Positions 10,752 to 20,808 are shown, counted from the first letter of the stretch. The stretch: DNA of 64,000 nucleotides from Endomychus coccineus (GCA_958510875.1 OY294068.1:29058297-29122296); one strand, 5' to 3'. Notes: a model not told the origin generated them from the letters alone. Numbers and translations: made by a program.

Positions 10752-11000
10752 GGATGTAACGTTACTAACCCGCGAAATTCAAACGTGTCCATAGAGCTTA
10801 CGATGATCACCGAACTTCCGACCATAGAGGTCTGGGTGTGAGGTTAGTTGGACGTAACGTTACTAACCCGCGAAATTCAAACGTGTCCATAGAGCTTACG
10901 ATGATTATAGAACTCTCTACCATAGAGGTCTGGATGTGAGGTTAGTTGGATGTGACGTCATCGACCCACCAAATTCGAACGTAGAGGTGATGTTTATCAT
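10752..11000. repeat. 98-bp tandem repeat, about 2.5 copies
   Basis: Units beginning GTAACGTTACTAACC (10756 and 10854) and the divergent GTGACGTCATCGACC (10952) recur at 98-bp steps. Each contains GTCCATAGAG or CATAGAGGTCTGG and GTGAGGTTAGTTGGA. The repeat borders the larger satellite field that follows. Confidence 0.8.
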
Positions 11001-11039
11001 GGCCGACGTTGGAAGCGAATGTCAGAAGAATAAACGTCA

Positions 11040-11705
11040 AAACCACAATATGACTGATGTTGTAGCTACATCGCCGTCATCTTTTGATGAACCGATGAAC
11101 TATCATACTTAAATGTCAATGTCAGACCAGTTAACTTCAAACAACTACAATTACCGATGTTGTAGCCTATATCGCCATCTATCACTAAACCGATGAACTA
11201 TCATAGCTGAATGTCAATGTCAGAACAAATAACGTCAAAGGACGACATCTATGAGGTATTTTGTTCAATTCAAAATATGACTGATGTTATAGCTACATCG
11301 TCGCCATCTTTTAATGAACCGATGAACTATCATACTTAAATGTCAATGTCAGAACAGTTAACTTCAAATGACTACATCTATGAATGAACCGATCAACCGT
11401 CATGCATACCTGTCAACGTCAAAGGACGACATCTATGAGATATCTTGTTAATGTTTTTGCGCGGGAAATTTATGAACCGATGAACTATCATAGCTGGATG
11501 TCAATGTCAGAACAGTTAACGTCAAAGGACGACATCTATGAGACTCCAATTCAAAATGTTACCGATGTTGTAGCCTATATCGCCATCTATCACTAAACCG
11601 ATGAACTATCATAGCTGAATGTCAATGTCAGAACAGTTAACGTCAAAGGACGACATCTATGAGGTATTTTGTTAATGTTTTCGAGCGGGAAGTTTCATCT
11701 CAATT

Positions 11706-11741
<36 letters not shown>

Positions 11742-13720
11742 GATATAATAATGAACTATCATAGCTTGATGTCCATGTCAGAACAGCTAACGTCAAAGGA
11801 CGACATCTATGAGGTGTTTTGCTGATGTTTGCGCGAAGAATTTCAAAAATTTGACTCATGTTGTAGCTATACTGTCATTTATTATTGAACCACACCGTAA
11901 TTCCAAAAATAATGAACTTGTATGAGGTATCTTGTTAATGTTTTTGAGCGGGAAATTCATGAACCGATGAACTATCATGGCTGGATGTCAATGTCAGAAC
12001 AGTTAACGTCAAAGGACGACATCTATGAGACTCCAATTCAAAATGTTACCGATGTTGTAGCCTATATCGCCATCTAATAATAAACCGATGAACTATCATA
12101 GATGAATGTCACTGTCAGAACAGTTAACGTCAAAGGACGACATCTATGAGGTATTTTGTTAATGTTTTTGAGCGTGAAGTTTCATCTCAATTCAAAAAAC
12201 GATATATTAATAAACGTTCATAGCTTGATGTCCATGTCAGAACAGCTAACGCCAAAGGACGACATCTATGAGGTGTTTTGCTGATGTTTGCGCGAGGAAT
12301 TTCAAAAATTTGACTCATGTTGTAGCTATACTGTCATTTATTATTGAACCACACCGTAATTCCAGGAATAATGAACTTTTTAACCTACAAATTTCCTCAA
12401 CGTTAAATGATTACAATGGGACTCACTCATTAGGTAAACTATGAAATTCGGTGTCATGGCGGCTATCGCGGGAATTTCAAACGAGGTGTCTGTTACGTAG
12501 AACTTCAAGGAGGTGTCATGGCGTCTGTCACGTGAACTGTCATGGCGGTTATCGCGGGAATTTAAAACGAGGTGTCTGTTACGTGGATCTTCAACGAGAT
12601 GTTGTGGCGTCTGTCACGTGAACTGTCATGACAGCTAACGCGGGAATTTCAAACAATGTGTCTGTTTCGTGAATCTTCAACGAGGTGTCGTGGCGTATTT
12701 CACGTGGGTCTTAAACAGAATAGAACTTTTTCTAGAACCTAAATTACACAAAACAATACCAAATTGAGAGGTGTAATAGCTACAGCTGCAGCACTATCAA
12801 CCGTCATGCATACCTGTAAACGTCAGAAATGTTAACGTCAAAAGACGACATCTATGAGGTACTTATGTAATGTTTGCGTGGGAAATTTATGAATCGATGA
12901 CTATCATGGCTGGATGTCAATGTTAGAACAGTTAACGTCAAAGGATGACATCTATGAGACTCCAATTCAAAATATTACTGATGTTGTAGCTATATCGCCA
13001 TCTTTTAATAAACCGATGAACTATCACACCTGAATGTCAATGTTAGAACAGTTAACGTCAAAGGACGACATCTATGAGATATTTTGTTAATGTTTTTGCG
13101 CGGGAAGTCCCATCTCAATTCAAAATATGATCTATTAGTGAACCGGTGAACTATCATGACTGGATGTCAATCTCAGAACAGTTAACGTCAAAGGACAACA
13201 TCTATGAGACCCCAATTCAAAATATTACTATATCGCCATCTATTGATAAACCGATGAACTATCACAACTGAATGTCAATGTCAGAACAGTTAACGTCAAA
13301 GGACGATATCTATGAGGTATTTTGTTAAAGTTTTTGCGTGGGAAGTTGCATCTCGATTCAAAATATGATCTATTAATGAACCGATGAACTGTCATAGCTG
13401 AATGTCAATGTCAGAACAGTAAACGTAAGAGGACGACATCTATGAGACCCAAATTCAAAATATTACTGATTCTGTAGATATATCACCATCTATTATTAAA
13501 CCGATGAACTATCATAGTTAAATATCAATTTCGGAACAGCTAACGTCAAGGACGACATCTATGAGGTGTTTTGGTAACGTTTTGTCTGGAAATCACTCTC
13601 AAAATTAAAAATTGTCACTTATGTTGTAGCTATATTGTCGTTCATTAATACCACACCCTAATCTCAAGATAATGAACCAGCAAAATAACCTAGAAATGTC
13701 TACTTACATATATGAAGTGT
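11040..13720. repeat. satellite-like array of degenerate units
   Basis: Many imperfect copies of a composite unit. Recurring blocks are CCGATGAACTATCATAGCTG, AATGTCAATGTCAGAACAGT, TAACGTCAAAGGACGACATC, TATGAGGTATTTTGTTAATG and TGTTGTAGCTATATCGCCAT. Their order is mostly conserved, but unit length varies because blocks are dropped or duplicated. A pure run of 34 A lies at 11707-11740 between two units. Open frames inside the array (for example 11384-11596) are accidental. The array may be a decayed tandem mobile element or a true satellite; I cannot tell which. Confidence 0.85.
12455..12720. repeat. 86-bp tandem repeat inside the satellite field
   Basis: Three units at 86-bp spacing (landmarks near 12461, 12547 and 12633) share CGCGGGAATTT, CGAGGTGTCTGTTACGT and GTCTGTCACGTGAACTGTCA. 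The units are GC-richer than the surrounding array and unrelated to its main unit. Confidence 0.8.
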
Positions 13721-13724
13721 TTAC

Positions 13725-14260
13725 ACCAAAAGCACATTAAGTATTAAGTATTCATTTCTACATGCACCTGCGTCATCACATTCACTTTATACTGATTATG
13801 AGAACGACAACAGTCGTACAATGAGAGGAATTCATTAAGTAAACAAATAACAATGAGTGAATCATTTTTTTTTTACTACACACAATCTGGTGAATTTCGT
13901 TTAGGATTGAATGCGAAAATATTAAATTTGATTGTACATATCGATAGTTTGATTAAAATTCTAATAATGCATCCCAAACGTTATTTCGTTTATATTGGTT
14001 CACACAACATTTGAACGCGTATATTGTTCAAGTGCTTGGAATTGAAAATTCGAATTTTTGGAGCTTAAGTAATAAGAAATCTAAGGTATGGTGTTTATAC
14101 TAGCGTGTGTATTGAAATCAAACTTTTGAGAATATCAATGAAATCATACAATTCCAGCAGCCCGAAGGTTCGTTTGCAATTTTACGAATGATGATGAACG
14201 ATAAAAATGAATATTTTAACTTTTCTTTATAACTTAGGTATTGACGTGACGTATAAAACT
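13725..14260. other. no recognisable feature
   Basis: AT-rich spacer between the satellite field and the palindromic region. I see no gene. Confidence 0.4.
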
Positions 14261-14312
14261 CAGAATAATTCGGAACGATTGATTTTTATTGTTATCCACG
14301 ATTATCAACCTA
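14261..14312 (+). promoter_or_regulatory. conserved intergenic motif, outer copy
   Basis: A stretch of about 50 bp containing CGATTGATTTTTAT and CCACGATTATCAAC. It matches the sequence that follows the zinc-finger gene in each arm (16675-16726 minus, 22120-22171 plus). A shorter inverted version lies at 20784-20808. Conservation outside coding sequence suggests a shared promoter, terminator or replication signal; its role is not known. Confidence 0.5.
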
Positions 14313-14494
14313 TATCTAAATCAGTTCGAGATGCAGACTTTTCAATTTATCGATATTTCGAAAGCCCACTTATACTGAACTAAGAATTTACAATACTTCA
14401 AACTATCCATTTCGCTTAAAATATACATAGCAGTATATTATAGAAACTTTGTTAAAGATCACATAAAAATCGAATGATTCGAGATGTAGACTCA

Positions 14495-14789
14495 TGAGCT
14501 CTAGAAGCCTTAGGATCAGTTGCAAGAGGTGCAAGTGCTATCGAAAATACGGTGGTTAACCAGCTAAAAACAACGGAACACATTGGGTAGCGTTCAGAAA
14601 AAAATCGATAACGATGTGGAATATTTTGATTGTTTTGGAAATTTGAAGCCACCAAAGGAACTCGTTCGATATTTGGGTGGGAACGTTAGGATTTTCTACA
14701 ATAACAACACCTATCAGAACTATAATCAAGTGATATGTGAACAGTTGTGCGTGAACTTTCTCACCGAAATTGTCGAAAGTATCAATTAA
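14495..14789 (+). pseudogene. adenain-like cysteine protease fragment (virus-like)
   Basis: The 3' part of a gene whose product resembles adenovirus/Polinton-type maturation proteases. GTHWVAF at 14575-14595 carries the presumed catalytic His. A segment with EYFDCFGNLKPP and YNQVICEQLC follows, in which the Cys of ICEQ is the presumed nucleophile. The two parts are in different frames, and the frame changes at the run of seven A at 14597-14604. A stop lies upstream in the His frame near 14557. Sequence before about 14560 looks like part of a different Ala/Gly-rich gene, so the 5' end may be a recombination junction. Family assignment comes from memory of motif layout and needs a database search. 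Confidence 0.55.
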
Positions 14790-14833
14790 ACCTTTGTCAG
14801 TCTATATCGAAACATCAAGCGAATCGCATCATC

Positions 14834-15293
14834 ATGAGAATCGCATTAGTTGACATTCAGTGGTTCTTCATTGACGATGCCTTCCATTCAAAAGAAATGT
14901 GTATACAAATTGGATTCAAACGTCATTATTCCTTATTCAAACCGCACACATCTTATTCATCGCTGAATGCAAAGGAGCGAAAGTCCGTATGGTATTTACA
15001 AAAGTCTTATCATGGACTCGATTATGCATCTGGAAATGTGGATTAATAAATAATATTCTTAAATCGATTCAACTATGTGCAGTCGACTATATTTATGTTC
15101 GTGGTCAGCAAAAAGCAGAGTTTTTGAGAAGGAAGTGTATAGAATTGGATATTTTCCCACACATCGTAGATGTTCACAGTTTCGATGGTACTAAATGTGA
15201 AACGGGGAAATTCGAGCAAACAATTTGACCTGTCTGAATCATCGTAATGACGGTGGTAAATACATGTGTGCAGTTCAACATGTGGATAAATGA
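14834..15293 (+). pseudogene. putative nuclease-like mobile-element protein, left copy
   Basis: An N-terminal segment from ATG 14834 (IALVDIQWFFIDDAFHSKE) is open to the stop at 15046. A second segment (AVDYIYVRGQQKAEFLRRK) continues in another frame to 15228. A third, Cys/His-containing end (CLNHRNDGGKYMCAVQH) closes at 15293. I recall proteins with this layout as common, uncharacterised, mobile-element-associated sequences in arthropods. The Cys/His tail could bind zinc. A nuclease role is a guess. The breaks occur at the same places in the right arm. Confidence 0.5.
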
Positions 15294-15384
15294 CAGCAGT
15301 GGTTTCTGAATGTAATACTACCTAAATTATATGTATTTTCTGAAATAAATATTATTATTACACCTATCTCCTTTATATAATTAT

Positions 15385-15591
15385 TTATTCAGATGGTAAA
15401 TAGCTTTGTTTACATTTTTTAACGAACCTTTTCAATATTAATACTGATAAAGAAGATAAAATAGTATACAAAATTGCTAAAATTTTATGAATAACTCCTT
15501 CTAGTGTGGATGATGCTGATATTGTCTCTTGTATAAGATGTGGTAAACATGATGATTGCCATTCAGCGATATGCTCCATCACTTCGATCAT
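15385..15591 (-). CDS. 68-aa tail-anchored membrane protein, left copy
   Basis: A small protein with a polar N-terminal half (to about residue 30), one hydrophobic helix around residues 33-53 and a basic tail (KRFVKKCKQ), the pattern of a tail-anchored or type II single-pass membrane protein. The gene faces outward and converges with the gene at 14834-15293. The right-arm copy is at 23255-23461 and differs at one residue. Both copies are open. I do not recognise the family; in virus-like elements such proteins may act at membranes, but nothing here proves this. Confidence 0.6.
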   Translation of the reverse strand: MIEVMEHIAEWQSSCLPHLIQETISASSTLEGVIHKILAILYTILSSLSVLILKRFVKKCKQSYLPSE

Positions 15592-15809
15592 GGAATAAGA
15601 GTTTGAGTTTATAATGTATGATTGTCTTGTGGAATGTTAAACGTGAATACCTCCAATTGATTATCGTTGATTTATTGTGTCCAATAAAGAGAGTTCCTTG
15701 ATATTATATACGTTTGAAGAAATCGGGAAACTTTGAATATCAACCACTATGAATGACATTTCAAACTAGAATGATAAACTATTCAAATATCTAGTTGCAT
15801 ATGCGTGGA

Positions 15810-16433
15810 TCATTGACATATTTCTTTGATGTTATCGAAATTTCGAAAGAGTACGTCGAAGCACAAAATTTGTAGTGATGTTGGACTTATCCTATAGTTG
15901 ACGTCATCGACCTCCCCTCCCATCTCAGAAAACATTTGAAACATCTTAAAGGTGTAAGAATTTGAAGTATCTCTTCGAATGCTGCGCATATCCATTATCT
16001 CACATCGGTATGGTAGTAGTGCGATTCGATAAAAATCGACACCCATATCATGTAGCACTCTAAAACAATCAAGTATATACGATCCTGGTTTCGGAACGAT
16101 ACCAGAAATTTGATGCAATATGATTTTTCTCATTCTTCTATGTTTATATTTGAACTGACCTTCTATATTCATATCGATTATCTTCCAATCTTCTGGAGGG
16201 GGAGGATCGAAATCTCCTCCGAAATAGAAAATATCAGCATACGCCCAATCGGTCGAGGCCCCCACAAGGAAAGTTACGAATTCTCCAGCGATTATCCAAT
16301 TTTTGGATGGTAATTGTAATTCTTCGAGGATTTTCATCAAATTCGGTGGACATACGCTTATTACGAATTTCTTCGCATCGTACACGGTGGTAAGCACACT
16401 ATGAATAAAACTGTTGTATAATCGAGGAGACAT
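15810..16433 (-). CDS. 207-aa protein of unknown function, left copy
   Basis: An intact frame, identical in translation to the right-arm copy. Starting MSPRLYNSF, it has a hydrophobic stretch WIIAGEFVTFLVG near residues 47-59, an acidic proline patch (DFDPPPPEDW near 74-83), a basic patch (KYKHRRMRK near 95-103) and a mixed C-terminal half rich in aromatic residues. There is no signal peptide and no clear membrane helix. The sequence just before the start codon contains GCTCCAACTAAATCGA, which also occurs near the inner end of each arm. I do not recognise the family. Confidence 0.65.
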   Translation of the reverse strand: MSPRLYNSFIHSVLTTVYDAKKFVISVCPPNLMKILEELQLPSKNWIIAGEFVTFLVGASTDWAYADIFYFGGDFDPPPPEDWKIIDMNIEGQFKYKHRRMRKIILHQISGIVPKPGSYILDCFRVLHDMGVDFYRIALLPYRCEIMDMRSIRRDTSNSYTFKMFQMFSEMGGEVDDVNYRISPTSLQILCFDVLFRNFDNIKEICQ

Positions 16434-16453
16434 TATTACGAACTGAGTTCGAT

Positions 16454-16660
16454 TTAGTTGGAGCAGTCACACACTCCCTCATACTCTGCGCTATTGACTT
16501 TTTCAACCCAAAATATACAATCAAAACTAAATGGTATTCTTGCGGGTGAGAGATAAGAGGTCGTTCGAACTGGTAAGTATACATCTAAAATCGTGAAATC
16601 ATGAACATTCTCAGACGCGGGTTCGGATCCCTCTGCATCTTTCTCACCAAAGAATACCAT
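16454..16660 (-). CDS. 68-aa Cys-ending small protein, left copy
   Basis: The start is chosen at MVFFGEKDAEGSEP because the upstream in-frame codons lie in the conserved intergenic motif. The protein has an acidic N-terminal third, a central FTILDVYLPVRTTSYLSP and a C-terminal EGVCDCSN. It is identical in the right arm (22186-22392). It follows the zinc-finger gene in the same direction, and its stop overlaps the upstream region of the 207-aa gene, a compact virus-like spacing. Function unknown. Confidence 0.55.
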   Translation of the reverse strand: MVFFGEKDAEGSEPASENVHDFTILDVYLPVRTTSYLSPARIPFSFDCIFWVEKVNSAEYEGVCDCSN

Positions 16661-16715
16661 TTTTAATCGAACGCGCTGACAATAGTGGAAAACGATAAAA
16701 ATCAATCGTTTCGAA

Positions 16716-17036
16716 TTACTCTGAGTTTTTATTCAAATACCATTTTTTACAAAATCTTCTCAATTCATTAATTATTTCACGTTTCTCTTCGATATATCCT
16801 TGTAGAGATATGATTTCTTCTAACCGGTGCAGTAGAACATCTGGGTTGGACCAGTAAATTATACTTTTATCTCGACTGTGGAATAACATAATATGACGAT
16901 TCAAATTGTCTCGGCGAGAAAATGTAACTTCACAATGCTTGCATGAGAAACGGTGTATTTTGAAATGTTTTTTCTCGTGCCGCCTCAGCGCATTTGCTCT
17001 CGAAAATTCCCTTTGACATTGCCCGCAAACGTGCAT
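16716..17036 (-). CDS. two-finger C2H2 zinc-finger protein, left copy
   Basis: 106 aa, identical in both arms. Finger 1: C4, C7, H20, H24. Finger 2: C32, C35, H48, H53, joined by a short basic linker. The remaining half has no fingers and ends in a charged, heptad-like stretch (LEEIISLQGYIEEKREII near residues 70-88) that may form a coiled coil for dimerisation. It likely binds nucleic acid; target unknown. Its promoter region and first 14 codons are part of the 163-bp tandem repeat, so extra copies of the first half-finger lie upstream. Confidence 0.85.
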   Translation of the reverse strand: MHVCGQCQREFSRANALRRHEKKHFKIHRFSCKHCEVTFSRRDNLNRHIMLFHSRDKSIIYWSNPDVLLHRLEEIISLQGYIEEKREIINELRRFCKKWYLNKNSE

Positions 17037-17450
17037 GGTGGTTGATGATCAACTAATGACATTGTGATACAGTGTTACCCTGTTTTCAAAGACCCTCCCA
17101 ATAACGATTGGATCCTCCCAAAGAACGTTTGGACCCTCCCAAGAAAAACGTTTGTATTGCTCTCGAAAATTCCCTTTGACATTGCCCGCAAACGTGCATG
17201 GTGGTTGATGATCAACTAATGACATTGTGATACAGTGTTACCCTGTTTTCAAAGACCCTCCCAATAACGATTGGATCCTCCCAAAGAACGTTTGGACCCT
17301 CCCAAGAAAAACGTTTGTATTGCTCTCGAAAATTCCCTTTTACTTTTCCCGCAAACGTGCATGATATTTGATGATTAACTAATGACAATCTGATATGGTG
17401 TTACCCTGTTTTTCAAAGACCCTCCAAAATTGATGGGGATTTTTCATGCA
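17023..17450 (-). repeat. 163-bp tandem repeat, three units, left arm
   Basis: Start-codon landmarks (minus strand) lie at 17036, 17199 and 17362, exactly 163 bp apart. Each unit holds a promoter-like region plus ATG and about 14 codons of the zinc-finger gene. Within the unit a 21-bp theme (TTGGGAGGGTCC, TTGGGAGGATCC, TTGGGAGGGTCT) occurs three times. The outermost unit has diverged, and its second finger Cys is replaced. Confidence 0.95.
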
Positions 17451-17582
17451 TTGCAGACATTTCGAACTCTTCTAAAATCAGATCTAACACTATCTTTGCA
17501 GAATATTTTGTTGCAACCGATTGATTTTTCTCGATTTAGTTGGAGCTTCACCTACAAAATATTCATTTAACCTCGCGCAGGT

Positions 17583-17950
17583 CATTTTTTATTGTAGTTG
17601 GATGTGTGGTCAAAGGTCATCAATTCTTCATCTAGGAGAGAAAGATATTTTAAGTATAGATAATATTTTACTATTTTATGTATATAAAAATATTATATTG
17701 ATTCATATCACATAGAATTAATATTCATAATAGTAATCCGCAGAATAATTAGAGCGATTCCTCTCAAGCCCGTGAGTCTATTATTGCCTTATAAAATATG
17801 ATGATTTGAATCAATCATTGTTCTAATTATTTATCAAACTATTATGCAATATAATAGAACACAAACTCAGTTTCCTTTCAGCTAGATATCATTCATTCAC
17901 AACAACAATTTAAGCAAAGGCGTCTACTTTTTTCCTTAGGTAATATAAAA
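17583..17950. other. inner border of the palindrome, no gene called
   Basis: Similarity to the right arm fades out from 17583. AT-rich sequence follows up to the presumed promoter of the chromodomain gene. A 64-codon frame at 17521-17715 crosses the border and shows no motif. Confidence 0.4.
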
Positions 17951-20480
17951 TTAGTCTATATATAGTAGTGTTTAATGTACGAGAAATTATTTGTGTTCGG
18001 CTGTTTCAAGGTAAGTTTCAATTTTCCTGTTAGTTAGTTATTCATCAGATGCTATTTTTATCAATTGTAAAATATAATTTACCGGAAGGAAGTAAGGATT
18101 AAATATGTTTTTAACCTAATTTATGAAAGACTAGTTGTGATTGAAAGAAAATTTATGATGTTTTCACAACTTCAAAATCTCATTTCCACTAATTTCAATG
18201 AACCAATTTTTCTTTCACATCAGTATTCATTGATTATGAAGTTAACTTTTTCAGATCTTAATATTTTTTGTAATAATTTTATTATGTTTTCAAAACAAAG
18301 AAACACATTTTCTGATGTTTTCACAACTTAAAAATATCATTTCCACTAATTTCAATGAACCAATTTTTCTTTCAGATCAATATTCATTGATTATGAAGTT
18401 AACTTTTTCATATTTTAATATTTTTTACAATAATTTCGTTTTGATTTTTCTATTAGTTATTGATTAGATATCATTTTTCATCAATTTTAATTTGATTTGA
18501 AAGGAATTTTATTATGTTTCCAAAACAAAGAAACACATTTTCTCCTAATTTCAAAGAATAATTCATTGAACAGTTAACTTAACAGGTAACTTAACTTAAC
18601 TAATTTGATTTGAAAGGAATTTTATTATGTTTTCGAAACAAAGAAACACATTTTCTGATGTTTTCACAACTTGAAAATATCATTTCCACTAATTTCAATG
18701 AACCAATTTTTCTTTCAGATCAATATTCATTGATTATGAAGTTAACTTTTTCAGATCTTAATATTTTTTGTAATAATTTCGTTTTGATTTTTCTATTAGT
18801 TATTGATTAGATATCATTTTTCATCAATTTTAATTTGATTTGAAAGGAATTTTATTATGTTTCCAAAACAAAGAAACACATTTTCTCCTAATTTCAAAGA
18901 ATAATTCATTGAACAGTTAACTTAACAGGTAACTTAACTTAACTAATTTGATTTGAAAGGAATTTTATTATGTTTTCGAAACAAAGAAACACATTTTCTG
19001 ATGTTTTCACAACTTAAAAATATCATTTCCACTAATTTCAATGAACCAATTTTTCTTTCAGATCAATATTCATTGATTATGAAGTTAACTTTTTCAGATC
19101 TTAATATTTTTTGTAATAATTTCGTTTTGATTTTTCTATTAGTTATTGATTAGATATCATTTTTCATCAATTTTAATTTGATTTGAAAGGAATTTTATTA
19201 TGTTTCCAAAACAAAGAAACACATTTTCTCCTAATTTCAAAGAATAATTCATTGAACAGTTAACTTTCACAACTCTTCAATATTTTCTGAAATAGTTTCA
19301 GGAAATTAAATGAAATGGATTTTACATATTATCCAGTTGAAAGAATCCTGGCGGCTAGAATCGGCGAAATGGGGCACATGGAATATCTTTTGAGGTGGGT
19401 GGGGTATGGTTTGGAATATGATACGTGGGAGCCGGAATGGAACTTGAATTGCCCCAGGCTGTTAGCCGAATTTAACAGTACAGGTTAGTTGAGTGATTTA
19501 GAGAGAATGAAGCTATAATAATTGTTATGTTATCGATGATGTTAACTATATTAAGAAATTTGTTGTATGAAGAGTTATTTAATAAGATTCTTTCTTTGAT
19601 GTATCCGATTTTCATAATAGTTTAATGAAATTATAGAGATGGATTATGAATATTATCCAGTTGAAAGAATCCTGGCGGCTAGAATCGGCGAAATGGGGCA
19701 CATGGAATATCTTTTGAGGTGGGTGGGGTATGGTTTGGAATATGATACGTGGGAGCCGGAATGGAACTTGAATTGCCCCAGGCTGTTAGCCGAATTTAAC
19801 AGTACAGGTTAGTTGAGTGATATAGAGAGAATGAAGCTATAATAATTGTTATGTTATCGATGATGTTAACTATATTAAGAAATTTGTTGTATGAAGAGTT
19901 ATTTAATAAGATTCTTTCTTTGATGTATCCGATTTTCATAATAGTTTAATGGAATTATAGGGATGGATTATGAATATTATCCGGTTGAAAGAATCCTGGC
20001 GGTTAGAATTGGCGAAACGGGGTACATGGAGTATCTTTTGAGATGGGTGGGGTATGGGTCTGATAGTGACACGAGGGAGCCGGAATAGAATTTGGATTAT
20101 TCAAGTTTGTTAACTGAGCTCTGTAGTATAGGTTAGTCGATCAAATGTAATTTAGAAATGCATGACCTCATAGAACAGTACTACGTGTAAGGATCTAAAT
20201 CACTCCACTAGGTCTCAGGATCATTTTCTTAATGGTTCGAAAGTTGACAAGTATAGATCTTTTCTATATGAGTAAAATACCATTCACCTCATTTTCTAAA
20301 ATGTTCTTCTTTATTTTCTGGTGAAAACGTTAAAATAGTAACATATTATCTATACTCAAAATATCTTTCTCTTTTCAGATTAACTCCGTAGGTGTCGCTG
20401 GTGCTGGTTGTGTGTAGTTGTATTTATGTAGAGTGTACATATAAAATAATTAAAAATAAATTTTGTATTTTATTTACTTG
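17951..20480 (+). CDS. spliced chromodomain gene with three tandem chromodomain exons
   Basis: Inferred gene: a TATATATAG box at 17959-17967, a short 5' exon ending at a strong donor (AAG|GTAAGT, 18010), and an intron of about 1.3 kb full of tandem repeats. Chromodomain exons follow at 19302-19483 (ATG 19315), 19637-19807 and 19961-20131, each with acceptor and GTTAG donor. The final exon begins after CTTTTCAG at 20378, where a split codon is followed directly by TAA, and an AATAAA lies at 20455. The 57-codon domains read chromodomain-like: YYPVERIL, LLRWVGY and DTWEPEWN contain the Tyr/Trp/Tyr positions that form the methyl-lysine cage in HP1-type domains. It probably makes a small nuclear methyl-histone reader. 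Splicing is inferred from sequence only. Confidence 0.7.
18130..19265. repeat. intronic 343-bp tandem repeat
   Basis: Two near-identical units at 343-bp spacing (landmark frames at 18610 and 18953) plus a shorter, divergent leading copy from 18130. Each unit contains GATTTGAAAGGAATTTTATT twice in slightly different versions and AACTTAACAGGTAACTTAAC. Open frames here are by-products of the repeat. It lies wholly in the first intron of the chromodomain gene. Confidence 0.9.
19315..19488 (+). CDS. chromodomain exon 1 (57 codons if unspliced)
   Basis: Open from ATG 19315 to a TAG at 19486 that spans the donor site. The domain begins DFTYYPVERI and contains RWVGYGLEYDTWEPEWN. The exon ends in phase 1 (ACA G|GT). 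If joined to the last exon the protein ends after one more residue; if joined to the next chromodomain exon the frame is kept. Confidence 0.75.
   Translation: MDFTYYPVERILAARIGEMGHMEYLLRWVGYGLEYDTWEPEWNLNCPRLLAEFNSTG
19639..19812 (+). CDS. chromodomain exon 2, tandem copy
   Basis: Exactly 324 bp after exon 1, with only a few differences (MDYEYYPVE versus MDFTYYPVE). The exon starts with two bases after an ATTATAG acceptor and ends one base into a codon. It is therefore a phase 1-1 exon that can be included or skipped without changing frame. Intron sequences between copies are also nearly identical, so the duplication is recent. Confidence 0.75.
   Translation: MDYEYYPVERILAARIGEMGHMEYLLRWVGYGLEYDTWEPEWNLNCPRLLAEFNSTG
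19963..20136 (+). pseudogene. chromodomain exon 3, decayed copy
   Basis: Third copy at the same 324-bp spacing but much more divergent. The Trp of DTWEPE is Arg, and the following Trp codon has become TAG at 20086-20088. It keeps acceptor and donor sequences. If included in a transcript it would truncate the protein within the domain. Confidence 0.8.
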
Positions 20481-20783
20481 AATCTTATAGTTAACTATAA
20501 TTCATATTACCAAATGAAATTCTTTCTCTAAAACATAAATTCATTCTGATACACCCCTGTTTAACAAATGTACAACGACCTGATGTGAGGAATGTGCCTG
20601 TCAACAATTATTATAGATACATCAATGTTCCATCATGTGCGGGAGATAAATATAAATAATTTACACACTATGCTGACTCATAATTTCTGAGTAGCATAAT
20701 ACTCTATACTACTCTATACTACTATAATTACTCAAGTAATGCATTTGTTTTATTCATAGATTGATTTAAATAATTATTAACAA

Positions 20784-20808
20784 TCGTGGATTACGATAAA
20801 AATCAATC
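20784..20808 (-). promoter_or_regulatory. conserved intergenic motif, inner copy
   Basis: Inverted shorter copy of the motif around CGATTGATTTTTATCG, followed further in (20820-20930) by sequence resembling the reverse complement of 14320-14420. The inner end of the right arm therefore carries sequence related to the outer flank of the left arm. Confidence 0.5.

Larger units (their letters stand above)
14790..17582. repeat. left arm of the palindrome
   Basis: Reverse-complement match to 20937-24058. Differences are few (for example Trp versus Gly in VDIQ-W/G-FFID, Thr versus Ala in ILY-T/A-ILS, Pro versus Leu in F-P/L-HIVD). The main one is copy number of the 163-bp unit: three here, five on the right. 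Inner similarity fades gradually beyond 17582. Confidence 0.95.

Noticed and set aside
11384..11596. Open frame in the satellite field
   Set aside because: It is a by-product of repeat units, and other units do not keep the frame.
16110..16313. 67-codon frame antisense to the 207-aa gene (also at 22533-22736)
   Set aside because: Shadow of the sense gene, without independent evidence.
18137..19153. Three similar 64-66 codon frames
   Set aside because: They come from the 343-bp intronic tandem repeat. The shared sequence is explained by repeat copying, and the frames end at arbitrary places.
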